Shown here in pieces: positions 26,583-34,476 of a DNA stretch of 64,000 nucleotides. This DNA is from Syntrophaceae bacterium UBA6087 (GTDB taxonomy: Bacteria; Desulfobacterota; Desulfomonilia; UBA1062): assembly GCA_002448235.1 (NCBI GenBank), contig DIXF01000013.1:1-64000 (forward strand), read 5' to 3'. Below the pieces are notes generated by a model. It was not told the DNA's origin and did not search any database. It worked only from the letters and a program-made list of their open reading frames with translations. The translations under genes were made by a program, and so were the position numbers. How positions within the stretch are numbered: the first letter of the stretch is position 1; every line of letters begins with the position of its first letter.

Positions 26583-28193
26583 GTGAGCACGAAAAAGATC
26601 CTGCTGGAGGAGGTCATTCCCTGGGAGCGATATCTGCACATCGACCGTTTCTGCAGCTTCAATCAGGGCGTTCAGGCCCTGCCCGTTATCGCTGCATTTC
26701 TGGAAGATGAAGGACTGGCGAGGATAGAGCTCGACAGAGATATCGTTGAAGGCTATGTTTCGGACAGCTCGAACCTGCCCGGGGATGCAGCCGCCCTGGC
26801 AAGGCCCAAGTCTGTAGAGGAGTGCGCCGCCCTTTTCCGGGCATGTTTTTCCGCCCGCATACCGTTTACCGTCTCGGGCGGGCGCTCGAATCTCACGGGA
26901 AGCGCCACCCCCGAAGGGGGGGTGATCGTCTCGCTGGATTACCTGAAGGAGCCGCCGGTCGGTACGGACAGGGACGGGATGATCGTCCGGAGCCCTGCAG
27001 GCATCATCCTGGAAGACATGCGCAACGCCGTGCTTCAGCAGAGCAGGAATACCCTGATCTTCCCCGTTGACCCCACGAGCAGGGCCGATGCAACGGTAGG
27101 CGGAGCCGTTGCCTGCAATGCCTCGGGGTTCACGCCCGGGGAGGAAGGCGCCATGAGGCACTGGACCATCGGCCTGGATGTCCTCCTGCCCAACGGCCTC
27201 ATGGTGCGCTCCCAGCGGGGCAGCCATGTGTCTGAAGACGGCTCCTTCCTGCTCTGCCATCGCGGGCTTGAGACCGTGCTCCCCATACCCGGATATGTAA
27301 GGCCTGCCATAAAAAATGCGAGCGGCCCGTTCTCTTCCTCTGACGGGGTAATGGATTTCATCGACCTGATTGTCGGGAGCGAAGGCATCTTCGGCATCGT
27401 GACCGGCTGCAGCTTACACCTGAAGCAGAGGCCCAACGACTATCTCGATATCTTCTTCTCCCTGCCCGGCGAAGATCGTGCGGTCGAATTCCTCTTCTAT
27501 CTGAAGTCGCTCTTCTCACGCGATTTGAGCAGCCTGAGCGCACTGGAGTATTTTGGAATAAACTGCAGGAAATATATGGACTATGAGCAGAAGTTTTTCA
27601 GAGAAGACCACGAGGTAGGGATCTACATCCAGGTGCCCCTTTATGAAAAGGTCCTGGAGGAGGCAGCAGAAGCGTGGCTCGATATCCTCACCGGCAGTCC
27701 CTGCTCCATCGACGGGGAGGCGGTCAGGATGATGGCAACGGACCGTGACCGTGCGCTCTTCCTCGATGCGCGCCACTCTTTGCCTGCAAACTCCATAGAG
27801 GTCGTCAAAAGGCGGGGCACCCATACCATCCTGACCGATACGGTCGTGCCGCCCGAGCATTTTGCCGAGTTCCTGAGCTACACGAATAACCTCATTGCGT
27901 CCGAAGGGCTCGACTATCTTTCTTTCGGCCATCTGGGGGACTGCCACCTCCACTTCTCCATCATGCCGGAAAAGGATGAGCTGGGCAAAGCGCTGGACGT
28001 TTACGACAGGATCGTTGAAAAATCCGCGGCCCTCGGCGGGGTGTATTCGGGCGAACACGGAACCGGGAAACGCAAAAAAAAGGACTTTCTGAAATGCTAC
28101 GGTTCCCCGGCGGCGGACCAGGTCAGAGACACCAAGCGGGTGCTCGACCCCCTCTTCCTCCTGAACAGGGGAGACGTGGTCGATCCCCTTTAG
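26583..28193 (+). CDS. FAD-linked oxidase, GlcD / D-lactate dehydrogenase family (536 aa)
   Basis: It carries a FAD_binding_4 domain (about 70-250, PFTVSGGRSNLTGSATPEGGVIVSL, then FPVDPTSRADATVGGAVACNASGFTPGEEG) and a FAD-oxidase C domain (to the end, SFGHLGDCHLHFSIMP and GEHGTGKRKK). Substrates in the family are 2-hydroxy acids such as glycolate or D-lactate. There is no fused iron-sulfur (4Fe-4S) domain. The start is GTG 26583 with GAGGA upstream. Divergent from the CoA-transferase, so both may share a control region at 26347-26582. Confidence 0.88.
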   Translation: MSTKKILLEEVIPWERYLHIDRFCSFNQGVQALPVIAAFLEDEGLARIELDRDIVEGYVSDSSNLPGDAAALARPKSVEECAALFRACFSARIPFTVSGGRSNLTGSATPEGGVIVSLDYLKEPPVGTDRDGMIVRSPAGIILEDMRNAVLQQSRNTLIFPVDPTSRADATVGGAVACNASGFTPGEEGAMRHWTIGLDVLLPNGLMVRSQRGSHVSEDGSFLLCHRGLETVLPIPGYVRPAIKNASGPFSSSDGVMDFIDLIVGSEGIFGIVTGCSLHLKQRPNDYLDIFFSLPGEDRAVEFLFYLKSLFSRDLSSLSALEYFGINCRKYMDYEQKFFREDHEVGIYIQVPLYEKVLEEAAEAWLDILTGSPCSIDGEAVRMMATDRDRALFLDARHSLPANSIEVVKRRGTHTILTDTVVPPEHFAEFLSYTNNLIASEGLDYLSFGHLGDCHLHFSIMPEKDELGKALDVYDRIVEKSAALGGVYSGEHGTGKRKKKDFLKCYGSPAADQVRDTKRVLDPLFLLNRGDVVDPL

Positions 28194-28262
28194 CGCGGCC
28201 CCTGTTTTCCCGGAGCGGGCCGGATCTGCTGCAGGAACACCTTCAGCAGGTCTGCCCCTTAT

Positions 28263-29087
28263 TTAGAGGATCACGGCCGAAAGGTATCCCACGACCGAGG
28301 CATTGTCGCCGGTGACGTGTCCCGAGTGGGCATAATTGAGCACCCTCGCTTCTGTCCGGCCGAGGCTTTTTGCATAGCTGAGCGCGGTCATGATCGGCCC
28401 TCCGCCGCAGGCCTCGCTCTCGGATTCTCTCAGATCGTCTTCCAAGGCTTGTATGGCGAACTGCTCGATGTTTCGTGCGACGCGGGCATCCATTTTCTCT
28501 GCGGTTTTGGCCTGATGGAAGTGGGAGAGATCGGAGCTTGCCACGATGAGGACGTCTTCGGGGTTGTCTATGGAGGCTGTCAACGCGCTGCTCAGCTCAC
28601 TGCACAGCTCAAGGTCCTGCTGGCCCATGATCAGCGGGCAAAGCCTGAAGGAAGGAAGAACGGTCTGAAGGAACGGCAGCTGGATCTCGAGAGCGTGTTC
28701 GGAATCGTGGGGCCGGGTGTTCTCCGTAAAGATGACCGAGGCATCCAGGAGTTTGCTGCACAAGGCTTCGTCCACCTCGATATCTCCCAGCGGCGTGGCA
28801 AAGGACCCTTTCGCCCATACGGAAACGTACGGGAAGTAGGTCCGGTGCGAAGGGCTGATAACCACCACCGTGCCGTACGTGCGCCCGGCTATGGCCTTGT
28901 ATGCATAGGCAGCCACCCGGCCGGAGTACGTATAGCCTGCATGGGGGCTGATGATTGCGGCCGGTTTACGGGGGATATCCCCGATGGAAGCCTCCTGGAG
29001 AAAGCCGTTGATCTCGCTCCGTAAAACGTCAGGATCGTCGGGATACCAGCTCCCGGCAATGACGGGTCTTCGTACGGGGTCTTTCAT
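28263..29087 (-). CDS. MEMO1-family protein (AmmeMemoRadiSam system protein B)
   Basis: A full-length 274-aa MEMO fold: VIAGSWYPDDPDVLRSEINGFL, ISPHAGYTYSGRVAAYAYKAI, VVVISPSHRTYFPYVS, ENTRPHDSEHALEIQLPFLQ and ASSDLSHFH. The His/Asp/Cys-type metal-site residues are at the usual positions, related to extradiol dioxygenases. In bacteria it is often encoded with an AMMECR1 protein and a radical SAM enzyme; neither is next to it here. Function is not firmly known. Confidence 0.9.
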   Translation of the reverse strand: MKDPVRRPVIAGSWYPDDPDVLRSEINGFLQEASIGDIPRKPAAIISPHAGYTYSGRVAAYAYKAIAGRTYGTVVVISPSHRTYFPYVSVWAKGSFATPLGDIEVDEALCSKLLDASVIFTENTRPHDSEHALEIQLPFLQTVLPSFRLCPLIMGQQDLELCSELSSALTASIDNPEDVLIVASSDLSHFHQAKTAEKMDARVARNIEQFAIQALEDDLRESESEACGGGPIMTALSYAKSLGRTEARVLNYAHSGHVTGDNASVVGYLSAVIL

Positions 29088-29227
29088 GATCGCACCTCCA
29101 CAGTATGCCTATAAGGAAAACTCTCTTTGCCGGACTATGAATTTTCCTGGTCAATAACAAACAGGGTTTCCCCGAAAATGCACTAGTGGAATCCCCGTAA
29201 AAAAATTACCGCTTTTACTGTTTTAGA

Positions 29228-30259
29228 TTAGGGGAATAGGGGGAGATAGTCAAGACCCTGGGATTCGGGCAAGCCGAACATGATGTTCATGTTCTGTACA
29301 GCCTGGCCCGATGCGCCCTTGGTGAGATTGTCGATCACGCTTACGATGACGGCCTTTTTCGTGCGGTCGTTCTTTGCAAGGCCGATGAGGCAGTTGTTCG
29401 TTCCCCGGACATCCTTTGTCGAGGGGAAATCCGCTTTGAGAACATGAACGAACCGCGAATCGTGATAGTATGAGGCGATGCAGTCTTTCAGCGTGGATTC
29501 GTCCGCTTCCGTAGCTGCATAAATCGTGGAGAGCATGCCGCGGGTGATGGGAATGAGGTGCGGCGTGAAATCGACGGCCACGGGCTTTCCTGCGACAACG
29601 CCCAGCTCCTGCTCGATCTCGGGTATGTGGCGGTGAGCTCTGCCCACCTTGTAGGCGGAGAACGATTCACCGGTTTCGCAGATGTGGCTCTTCAGGCTCA
29701 ACCCCCTGCCGGCGCCCGATATGCCGCTCTTGCTGTCGGCAATGATCCCGTCGGCGTCTATGAGCCCGGCCTTCAGCAGCGGTATCAGGGGAAGCAAAAT
29801 GCTTGTGGGGTAGCACCCGGGATTGGCGACGAGCCGGGCCTTGCTGATTTCTTCGCGATATACCTCACACAGGCCGTATACGGCTTTGTTAAGCGTGCCG
29901 GGAGAGGTGTGCTCGCCGTACCAGGCAGTGTAGGTATCGAGGTCGCGGATGCGGTAATCGGCGCTCAGGTCGACGACCTTGATCGAGTTCTCTATCCGGG
30001 AGATGAAATCCATGCTCGTGCCGTGGGGCAGGCAGCTGAAAACGACATCGCACCGGCTATGGATGGCTTCCACGTCGAAGTCTTCCAGCACGATATCGAA
30101 AGTGCCCTGGAAAAAGGGCATTACATCGGCGATTTTTTTGCCGTTATACTGTCGTGAGGAACAATAGGCGATCCTGGAGCCCTCGTGATTGTGCAGGATT
30201 CTTATGAGTTCTGCACCGGTATATCCTGTGGCGCCCAGGATCCCTATGGATAGAGACAA
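29228..30259 (-). CDS. argC: N-acetyl-gamma-glutamyl-phosphate reductase
   Basis: A 343-aa NADPH-dependent enzyme of arginine biosynthesis that reduces N-acetylglutamyl phosphate to the semialdehyde. Visible marks are the N-terminal GILGATGYTGAELIRIL nucleotide fold, the catalytic Cys in ANPGCYPTSILLPL, and the HRHIPEIEQEL His region. Last gene of a leftward rplM-rpsI-argC unit, 6 bp after rpsI, an order seen in several deltaproteobacteria. Confidence 0.97.
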   Translation of the reverse strand: MSLSIGILGATGYTGAELIRILHNHEGSRIAYCSSRQYNGKKIADVMPFFQGTFDIVLEDFDVEAIHSRCDVVFSCLPHGTSMDFISRIENSIKVVDLSADYRIRDLDTYTAWYGEHTSPGTLNKAVYGLCEVYREEISKARLVANPGCYPTSILLPLIPLLKAGLIDADGIIADSKSGISGAGRGLSLKSHICETGESFSAYKVGRAHRHIPEIEQELGVVAGKPVAVDFTPHLIPITRGMLSTIYAATEADESTLKDCIASYYHDSRFVHVLKADFPSTKDVRGTNNCLIGLAKNDRTKKAVIVSVIDNLTKGASGQAVQNMNIMFGLPESQGLDYLPLFP

Positions 30260-30265
30260 GGAGAA

Positions 30266-30658
30266 CTACCTCTTACTGAACTGAGGTCTCTTTCGCGCTT
30301 TGTGAAGCCCGAATTTTTTCCGTTCGACCATCCTGGGATCCCTGGTGAGAAACCCTGCAGACTTGAGCCGCGGCCGGTACTTCTCTGTATCGAACTCGGA
30401 GAGGGCCCGTGATATGCCGTGGCGGATAGCTCCTGCCTGGCCGGCTATACCGCCGCCGCTCACCGTGGTGAAGACATCGAAGTGCCCTTTCGTATCCGTT
30501 ACATCAAACGGCGATACCGCGGACATCGTCAACGTTTCCCTGCCGAAATACTCTTTGAGGCCTCTTCCGTTTACCGTGAACTGTCCTGTGCCGGGAGATA
30601 TCCATACCCGTGCCGTCGAATTCTTCCTTCTACCGGTAGCATAAGTCCGTTCTGCCAT
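30266..30658 (-). CDS. rpsI: 30S ribosomal protein S9
   Basis: A 130-aa protein with the full S9 pattern: AERTYATGRRKNSTARVWI at the start, GGGIAGQAGAIRHGISRAL, and the basic C-terminal tail ending KARKRPQFSKR that reaches the ribosomal P site. It lies 18 bp downstream of rplM in the usual L13-S9 pair. Confidence 0.98.
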   Translation of the reverse strand: MAERTYATGRRKNSTARVWISPGTGQFTVNGRGLKEYFGRETLTMSAVSPFDVTDTKGHFDVFTTVSGGGIAGQAGAIRHGISRALSEFDTEKYRPRLKSAGFLTRDPRMVERKKFGLHKARKRPQFSKR

Positions 30659-30676
30659 AATGTATATTCTTCCCTT

Positions 30677-31105
30677 TTACAAATTTATCGCCTGCGGCTG
30701 CTGGGCTTCATGAGGATGGGCTTCGCCTTTATATACCTTGAGCTTCTTCAGCATGCTGTTTCCCAGGCTGTTCTTGGGAAGCATGCCTTTGACCGCGTGC
30801 CTGATGATCTCCTCGGGCCTTGTTTCCATGACCTGACGGATCGTGCGCTCTCTGAGCCCGCCCTTGTAACCGCTGTGGTTGTAATACATTTTCTGCTGCA
30901 TTTTGTTTCCGGTGAGCTTGATCTTCTCGGCGTTGATAATCACGACAAAATCTCCCACATCAATATGAGGCGTATAGGTGGGCTTTGTCTTGCCCCTCAA
31001 GATGGATGCAACATCGGCGGCAAGCCTGCCCAGGACTTTGTCCGCGGCATCGACGAGCACCCAGTTTCTCTCGACCTCGTCCTTCTTTGCGATGAACGTA
31101 CTCAT
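30677..31105 (-). CDS. rplM: 50S ribosomal protein L13
   Basis: A 142-aa protein with NWVLVDAADKVLGRLAADVASILRGK and the GDFVVIINAEKIKLTGNK motif. First gene of the rplM-rpsI-argC operon, with a consensus promoter 35-60 bp upstream. Confidence 0.98.
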   Translation of the reverse strand: MSTFIAKKDEVERNWVLVDAADKVLGRLAADVASILRGKTKPTYTPHIDVGDFVVIINAEKIKLTGNKMQQKMYYNHSGYKGGLRERTIRQVMETRPEEIIRHAVKGMLPKNSLGNSMLKKLKVYKGEAHPHEAQQPQAINL

Positions 31106-31139
31106 TCTTAATTCTCCTTACCTGCTAAATAGGGTTCGG

Positions 31140-31168
31140 ATATAGCCGACATTATGCATGGATGTCAA
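31140..31168 (-). promoter_or_regulatory. Sigma70-type promoter of rplM-rpsI-argC
   Basis: On the minus strand TTGACA (31168-31163), a 17-bp spacer and CTATAT (31145-31140) form a good consensus promoter. Transcription would start near 31133, just upstream of the rplM ribosome-binding site. Confidence 0.75.
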
Positions 31169-31328
31169 GCATTGATCGAAAATTCATAGGCATTCTCGTA
31201 AGGATAAGCAACTCATCCGGAAAATTATCGTCCAGCCGGCCTTTTGGTGAGGCTCATCGGTTAAGTGATCGGGAAATGGTACGATACAAGATAATAGGAT
31301 CGATATTGCTTAAGCGGGTGGATATCAT

Positions 31329-31709
31329 ATGAAAAAAGTGTTGATAGTCGACGACGACCCGGGTGTTCACAGCATCATCAATGCGATCATCCAGAAGAGA
31401 TTGCAGCAGTGTACCTTTTTATCCGCGTATAACGGCACGGACGGCATCAGAAAAGCGGTTGAAGAAAAGCCCGATGCAATCCTGCTGGATGTCAGCATGC
31501 CGGGCATCGACGGCTTTGAAACATGCAGGCGTCTCAAATCCGATGAGCTCACCCGTGATATCCCGGTCCTCATCTTTACCGGCATGGCAACGGATTCCGA
31601 GGGGCTCAGTTCGGCAACCGACTGCGGTGCCGATGGAGTTCTGGCAAAACCGATACGCAAGGACTCGCTCATCGAAAAGCTCACCTCACTGCTCGAGGGC
31701 AGGAAATAA
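31329..31709 (+). CDS. Stand-alone response regulator receiver protein (126 aa)
   Basis: A CheY-like receiver only, without an output domain. The acidic pocket is DDD at 8-10, the phosphoacceptor is D54 in ILLDVSMPGIDG, the Thr is in LIFTGM, and the Lys is in LAKPIRK. It probably passes a signal by protein contact. No histidine kinase is adjacent; the nearest kinase-like protein is the HDOD-HisKA protein at 34477. Confidence 0.92.
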   Translation: MKKVLIVDDDPGVHSIINAIIQKRLQQCTFLSAYNGTDGIRKAVEEKPDAILLDVSMPGIDGFETCRRLKSDELTRDIPVLIFTGMATDSEGLSSATDCGADGVLAKPIRKDSLIEKLTSLLEGRK

Positions 31710-31850
31710 ACGTCTCATCCTTTTAATAAAGCTTTCCCATTTGATTTACTTCTGCCACTATACTATCTGTAAAGATATGCTGGGATTGATTCAAAGAAAG
31801 TATTAGCAATCATCTTGACAGATGAAAAACTTTTTTGTTCATAGGGGATT

Positions 31851-32783
31851 ATGGGAGTCGATGTTGTTGTTGCCGCAGGTGACGGGAAAGCCGCACGGAA
31901 GGTATTCAAAAAGAACAAGGCACTGCTGGATGTTGCCGGAAAGCCGATCATCAGGCATATCACGGAGGTGCTGCTCAAGTGCGACGAGATCGACAATATC
32001 GTCGTGGTAGGCCCCAGAGATGCCTTTCAAGAGGTCATCGGCGATCTCGATGTAATGATAGTCCAGCAGAAAAGGAGCCTTGCCGAGAACTGCTGGGAAG
32101 GGTTCCTCAACACGATAGACGAATACCGCCGGACAGGGACGCTCACTCCTGAAATCATCGAGGCGCACCGCAATAAGCATGTCCTTTTCGTTTCCGGTGA
32201 TATTCCGCTGGTCTCGGTGAAAGAAATCCGCGAGTTCGTTTCCCAGTGTGACATGGAAAAGTACGATTATGTCGCAGGGGCAACCTCGGAAGATATTCTG
32301 AAGCTGTTCGGCCCGAGGAAAGGCAGACCCGGTATCAAGATGGCCACGTTCCACTTGCGGGGCGGCAACATGCGGCAGAACAATCTTCATATGGCACGGC
32401 CGTTCGTCTTGCTGGACAGCATCGATCTGGTGCTCAAGGCTTATGAGTACCGTTATCAGCGGGACCCTTTCTATATCATCCGGTCCCTTGCCGAAATAAT
32501 CAGACTCGGAAGGGGAAATATTTTTCAGACCCTGTGGATATACCTTACGCTCCAGATTTCCGCAGGACTCACTGCCATGGGGTTCGGACGGGCCGCCCGT
32601 ATTATCTGCTTCCCGGTCACCCAGGCCCGGATCGAAAAGCTTATCTCCCGGATTCTCAACGCTCGGTTCAAGATCGCGAGGACAAGCGTGGGAGGTGCCG
32701 CGCTCGATGTGGACAACGAGAAGGACTACATCATCCTCTCGGTTATGTACCGCGACTGGATGAACCAGATCAACGAAGGATGA
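31851..32783 (+). CDS. Nucleotidyltransferase (GT-A/MobA-like) domain protein (310 aa)
   Basis: The N-terminus VDVVVAAGDGKAARKVFKKNKALLDVAGKPIIRHI matches the NTP-transferase family pattern, though the usual G-G-x-S/G-x-R-M loop is altered to AAGDGKAAR. The middle has VLFVSGDIPLVS, where the Asp would bind metal. The C-terminal 100 residues contain a hydrophobic stretch (FQTLWIYLTLQISAGLTAMGFG) that may touch the membrane. Substrate is unknown; it could activate a sugar or alcohol phosphate. Converges directly with the DUF2804 gene. Confidence 0.8.
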   Translation: MGVDVVVAAGDGKAARKVFKKNKALLDVAGKPIIRHITEVLLKCDEIDNIVVVGPRDAFQEVIGDLDVMIVQQKRSLAENCWEGFLNTIDEYRRTGTLTPEIIEAHRNKHVLFVSGDIPLVSVKEIREFVSQCDMEKYDYVAGATSEDILKLFGPRKGRPGIKMATFHLRGGNMRQNNLHMARPFVLLDSIDLVLKAYEYRYQRDPFYIIRSLAEIIRLGRGNIFQTLWIYLTLQISAGLTAMGFGRAARIICFPVTQARIEKLISRILNARFKIARTSVGGAALDVDNEKDYIILSVMYRDWMNQINEG

Positions 32784-33776
32784 TCACCATCTCGCAAAGT
32801 GGTCCTCTGCGAAGCCGGGACACAGGTCGATGCGAATGGTTTCTCCTTCATCCGTCTTCAACGTCCCTTCAAAGACGCCGAACAGCTGGGTGAACCTGGT
32901 GGCTATGAGCAGGGCATTGATCTTTTCCTCGCGTTTTGCCTCGGGACGGAAAATCAGGTCGATCTTTTTATCGCAGGAACGGATGTGCCACGGAGAAGAG
33001 AGATTATCCCGGTCGAATCCAAAGTCGACCATGTCCACCTTGGTCATGATCCCGTTGATCCAGAATGCGTTTTCCGTATAGCTCGTCTCGTTCACCCCGC
33101 AGGAGAGGTTCAGGCCGAGGCTCCTCCCGTCATCGAGGCTGAAGGCGGTTGAGGCCCAGTTCCAGCAGGTGTTCCTCCGCATGAAGCCGCATGTCCAGTC
33201 CGAGAGCGCCCAGTAGGCAGGCGACGAGAGGTCGTGCTGGACGGATCTGTGCGTCATGCTCCCCTTTATGCGCATAGGGCTTGTCTTCTGGGTGTACACC
33301 CATCCCCGGTAACCCGCCCTGGTACATATCCTTAAAGGGCTGGTCGAGTTGTGGTCGAACTCGACCTCGAGCGAAAGATCTTTACCGAGGGCTTTCAGGG
33401 AATCTTTTTTTATGTCTATGGCCAGGTTTCCACCCTTGAAAACGCTCCTCGGCTTTTCCGGAAACGGATCGATGGATGTGGATGAGAAGGGCGGGGCAAG
33501 TTTTTTCGTTTCCGTAATCTCCCCGGTCTCCCTGTCATAGAGATAGAAAAAACCGTTCGAGGTGTATTTGAGGTCCACCACCCCGATCCCTGCAAGTATC
33601 TCCGGGCCGATGATCCCGATGAAGTGGAACTGATTCGCCAGAAACCTTCTGAATACGGAGGGGATGCGCATGCCCAGAGGGGTTTCCAGAGGATAATCCT
33701 CATAGTTGACCCTGCCCACAGGCTCGCTGTACGTTCCCCACTTCACGAGGCCTCTACCGTTGACGAGTGTATCCAT
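32784..33776 (-). CDS. DUF2804 family protein (330 aa)
   Basis: It resembles DUF2804 throughout: the N-terminal LVNGRGLVKWGTYSEPVGRVNYEDYPLETP, HFIGIIGPEILAGIGVVDLKYTSNGFFYLYD, and a C-terminal beta-rich part with ALSDWTCGFMRRNTCWNWASTAF. The fold is probably related to lipocalin-like or attH beta-barrels (family knowledge, weak). The start is ATG 33776, 5 nt after GGGGAGG. The role is unknown. Confidence 0.8.
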   Translation of the reverse strand: MDTLVNGRGLVKWGTYSEPVGRVNYEDYPLETPLGMRIPSVFRRFLANQFHFIGIIGPEILAGIGVVDLKYTSNGFFYLYDRETGEITETKKLAPPFSSTSIDPFPEKPRSVFKGGNLAIDIKKDSLKALGKDLSLEVEFDHNSTSPLRICTRAGYRGWVYTQKTSPMRIKGSMTHRSVQHDLSSPAYWALSDWTCGFMRRNTCWNWASTAFSLDDGRSLGLNLSCGVNETSYTENAFWINGIMTKVDMVDFGFDRDNLSSPWHIRSCDKKIDLIFRPEAKREEKINALLIATRFTQLFGVFEGTLKTDEGETIRIDLCPGFAEDHFARW

Positions 33777-34476
33777 GGCAACCTCCCCATAATTCATAAT
33801 GGCAAGTAATGTATCTTACTGTTCTCTTATCATACATGTATAAGATTAGGTAGGAAGGAATCGAGATAATTTTCAGGCTTTGTACATATAATATTTCCTT
33901 TCTTCTTGCATGAGAGGATGTTTGCTGGGTGGTGTTCAGTTCGGAGGTAAAGGGGGAGGCAGGGGGCCTGCGGGGCCGCGTTGGCGTTTTTTGATAATGC
34001 ATCCGGCGGTAAAGCGGAAAAGGCTGACCCGTAAACTCGCTCCGCTCAGACAGTACGGGTCAAAGATGCCTTTTTCGCTTCACCGTAGATGCATTATCAA
34101 AAAACGCCAACGCGGCCCCTTAAGGCCCCCTGCCTCCCCTTAAGCACATCCGTTGCCAGCTCCTTCGTTTTCTTTTTCCGGTAGGTGCTCGAAATCACGG
34201 TAATGAGATGCAACCCTTCAATCCAGGTACTAGAATACCGGACTTAAGACCAGCACCCTTACGGGCCTGTTCGCTTCGCCGTCCAATGCCCAGACGTGTC
34301 GCCTCCATGCCACTCTTATGCGTCACCCCGAACCGCTTCGAAGAATTACATCCACAACTCTGCAAAGTATCACTCCCATATCTATCCAGCTTTAATCAAA
34401 CATCTTGTGATCAGACAGATCTGACTACGAAGGGGCTTGGGAGGTATTGATTTTAAGGAAATAAAAAGATCAGATG
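33777..34476. other. Intergenic region around the long hairpin repeat
   Basis: Outside the hairpin at 33949-34142 I see no intact gene. A short minus-strand open stretch (about 34216-34097, reading GLHLITVISSTYRKKKTKEL...) runs into the hairpin and ends in a stop inside it; a stop also lies just upstream. It may be the remnant of a gene broken by the repeat or chance. The plus-strand frame at 34208-34450 has no recognisable content. Confidence 0.4.
33949..34142. repeat. Long inverted-repeat element (about 190 bp hairpin, MITE-like)
   Basis: The whole stretch folds on itself. The outer arms are GGGGAGGCAGGGGGCC-like; a perfect 32-bp core pairs 33972-34003 with 34088-34119 (it contains TTGGCGTTTTTTGATAATGC). 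The inner arms (about 34005-34033 and 34054-34086) pair with a few mismatches, leaving a 20-nt loop (34034-34053, AACTCGCTCCGCTC...). No reading frame, transposase or T-tract is inside. Size and symmetry fit a non-autonomous miniature inverted-repeat element or a dispersed intergenic hairpin family. The end duplication is not clear. Confidence 0.8.

Noticed and set aside
34097..34216. Minus-strand open stretch running into the long hairpin
   Set aside because: Only about 40 codons, with a stop just upstream and no recognisable family; noted as a possible remnant, not a gene.
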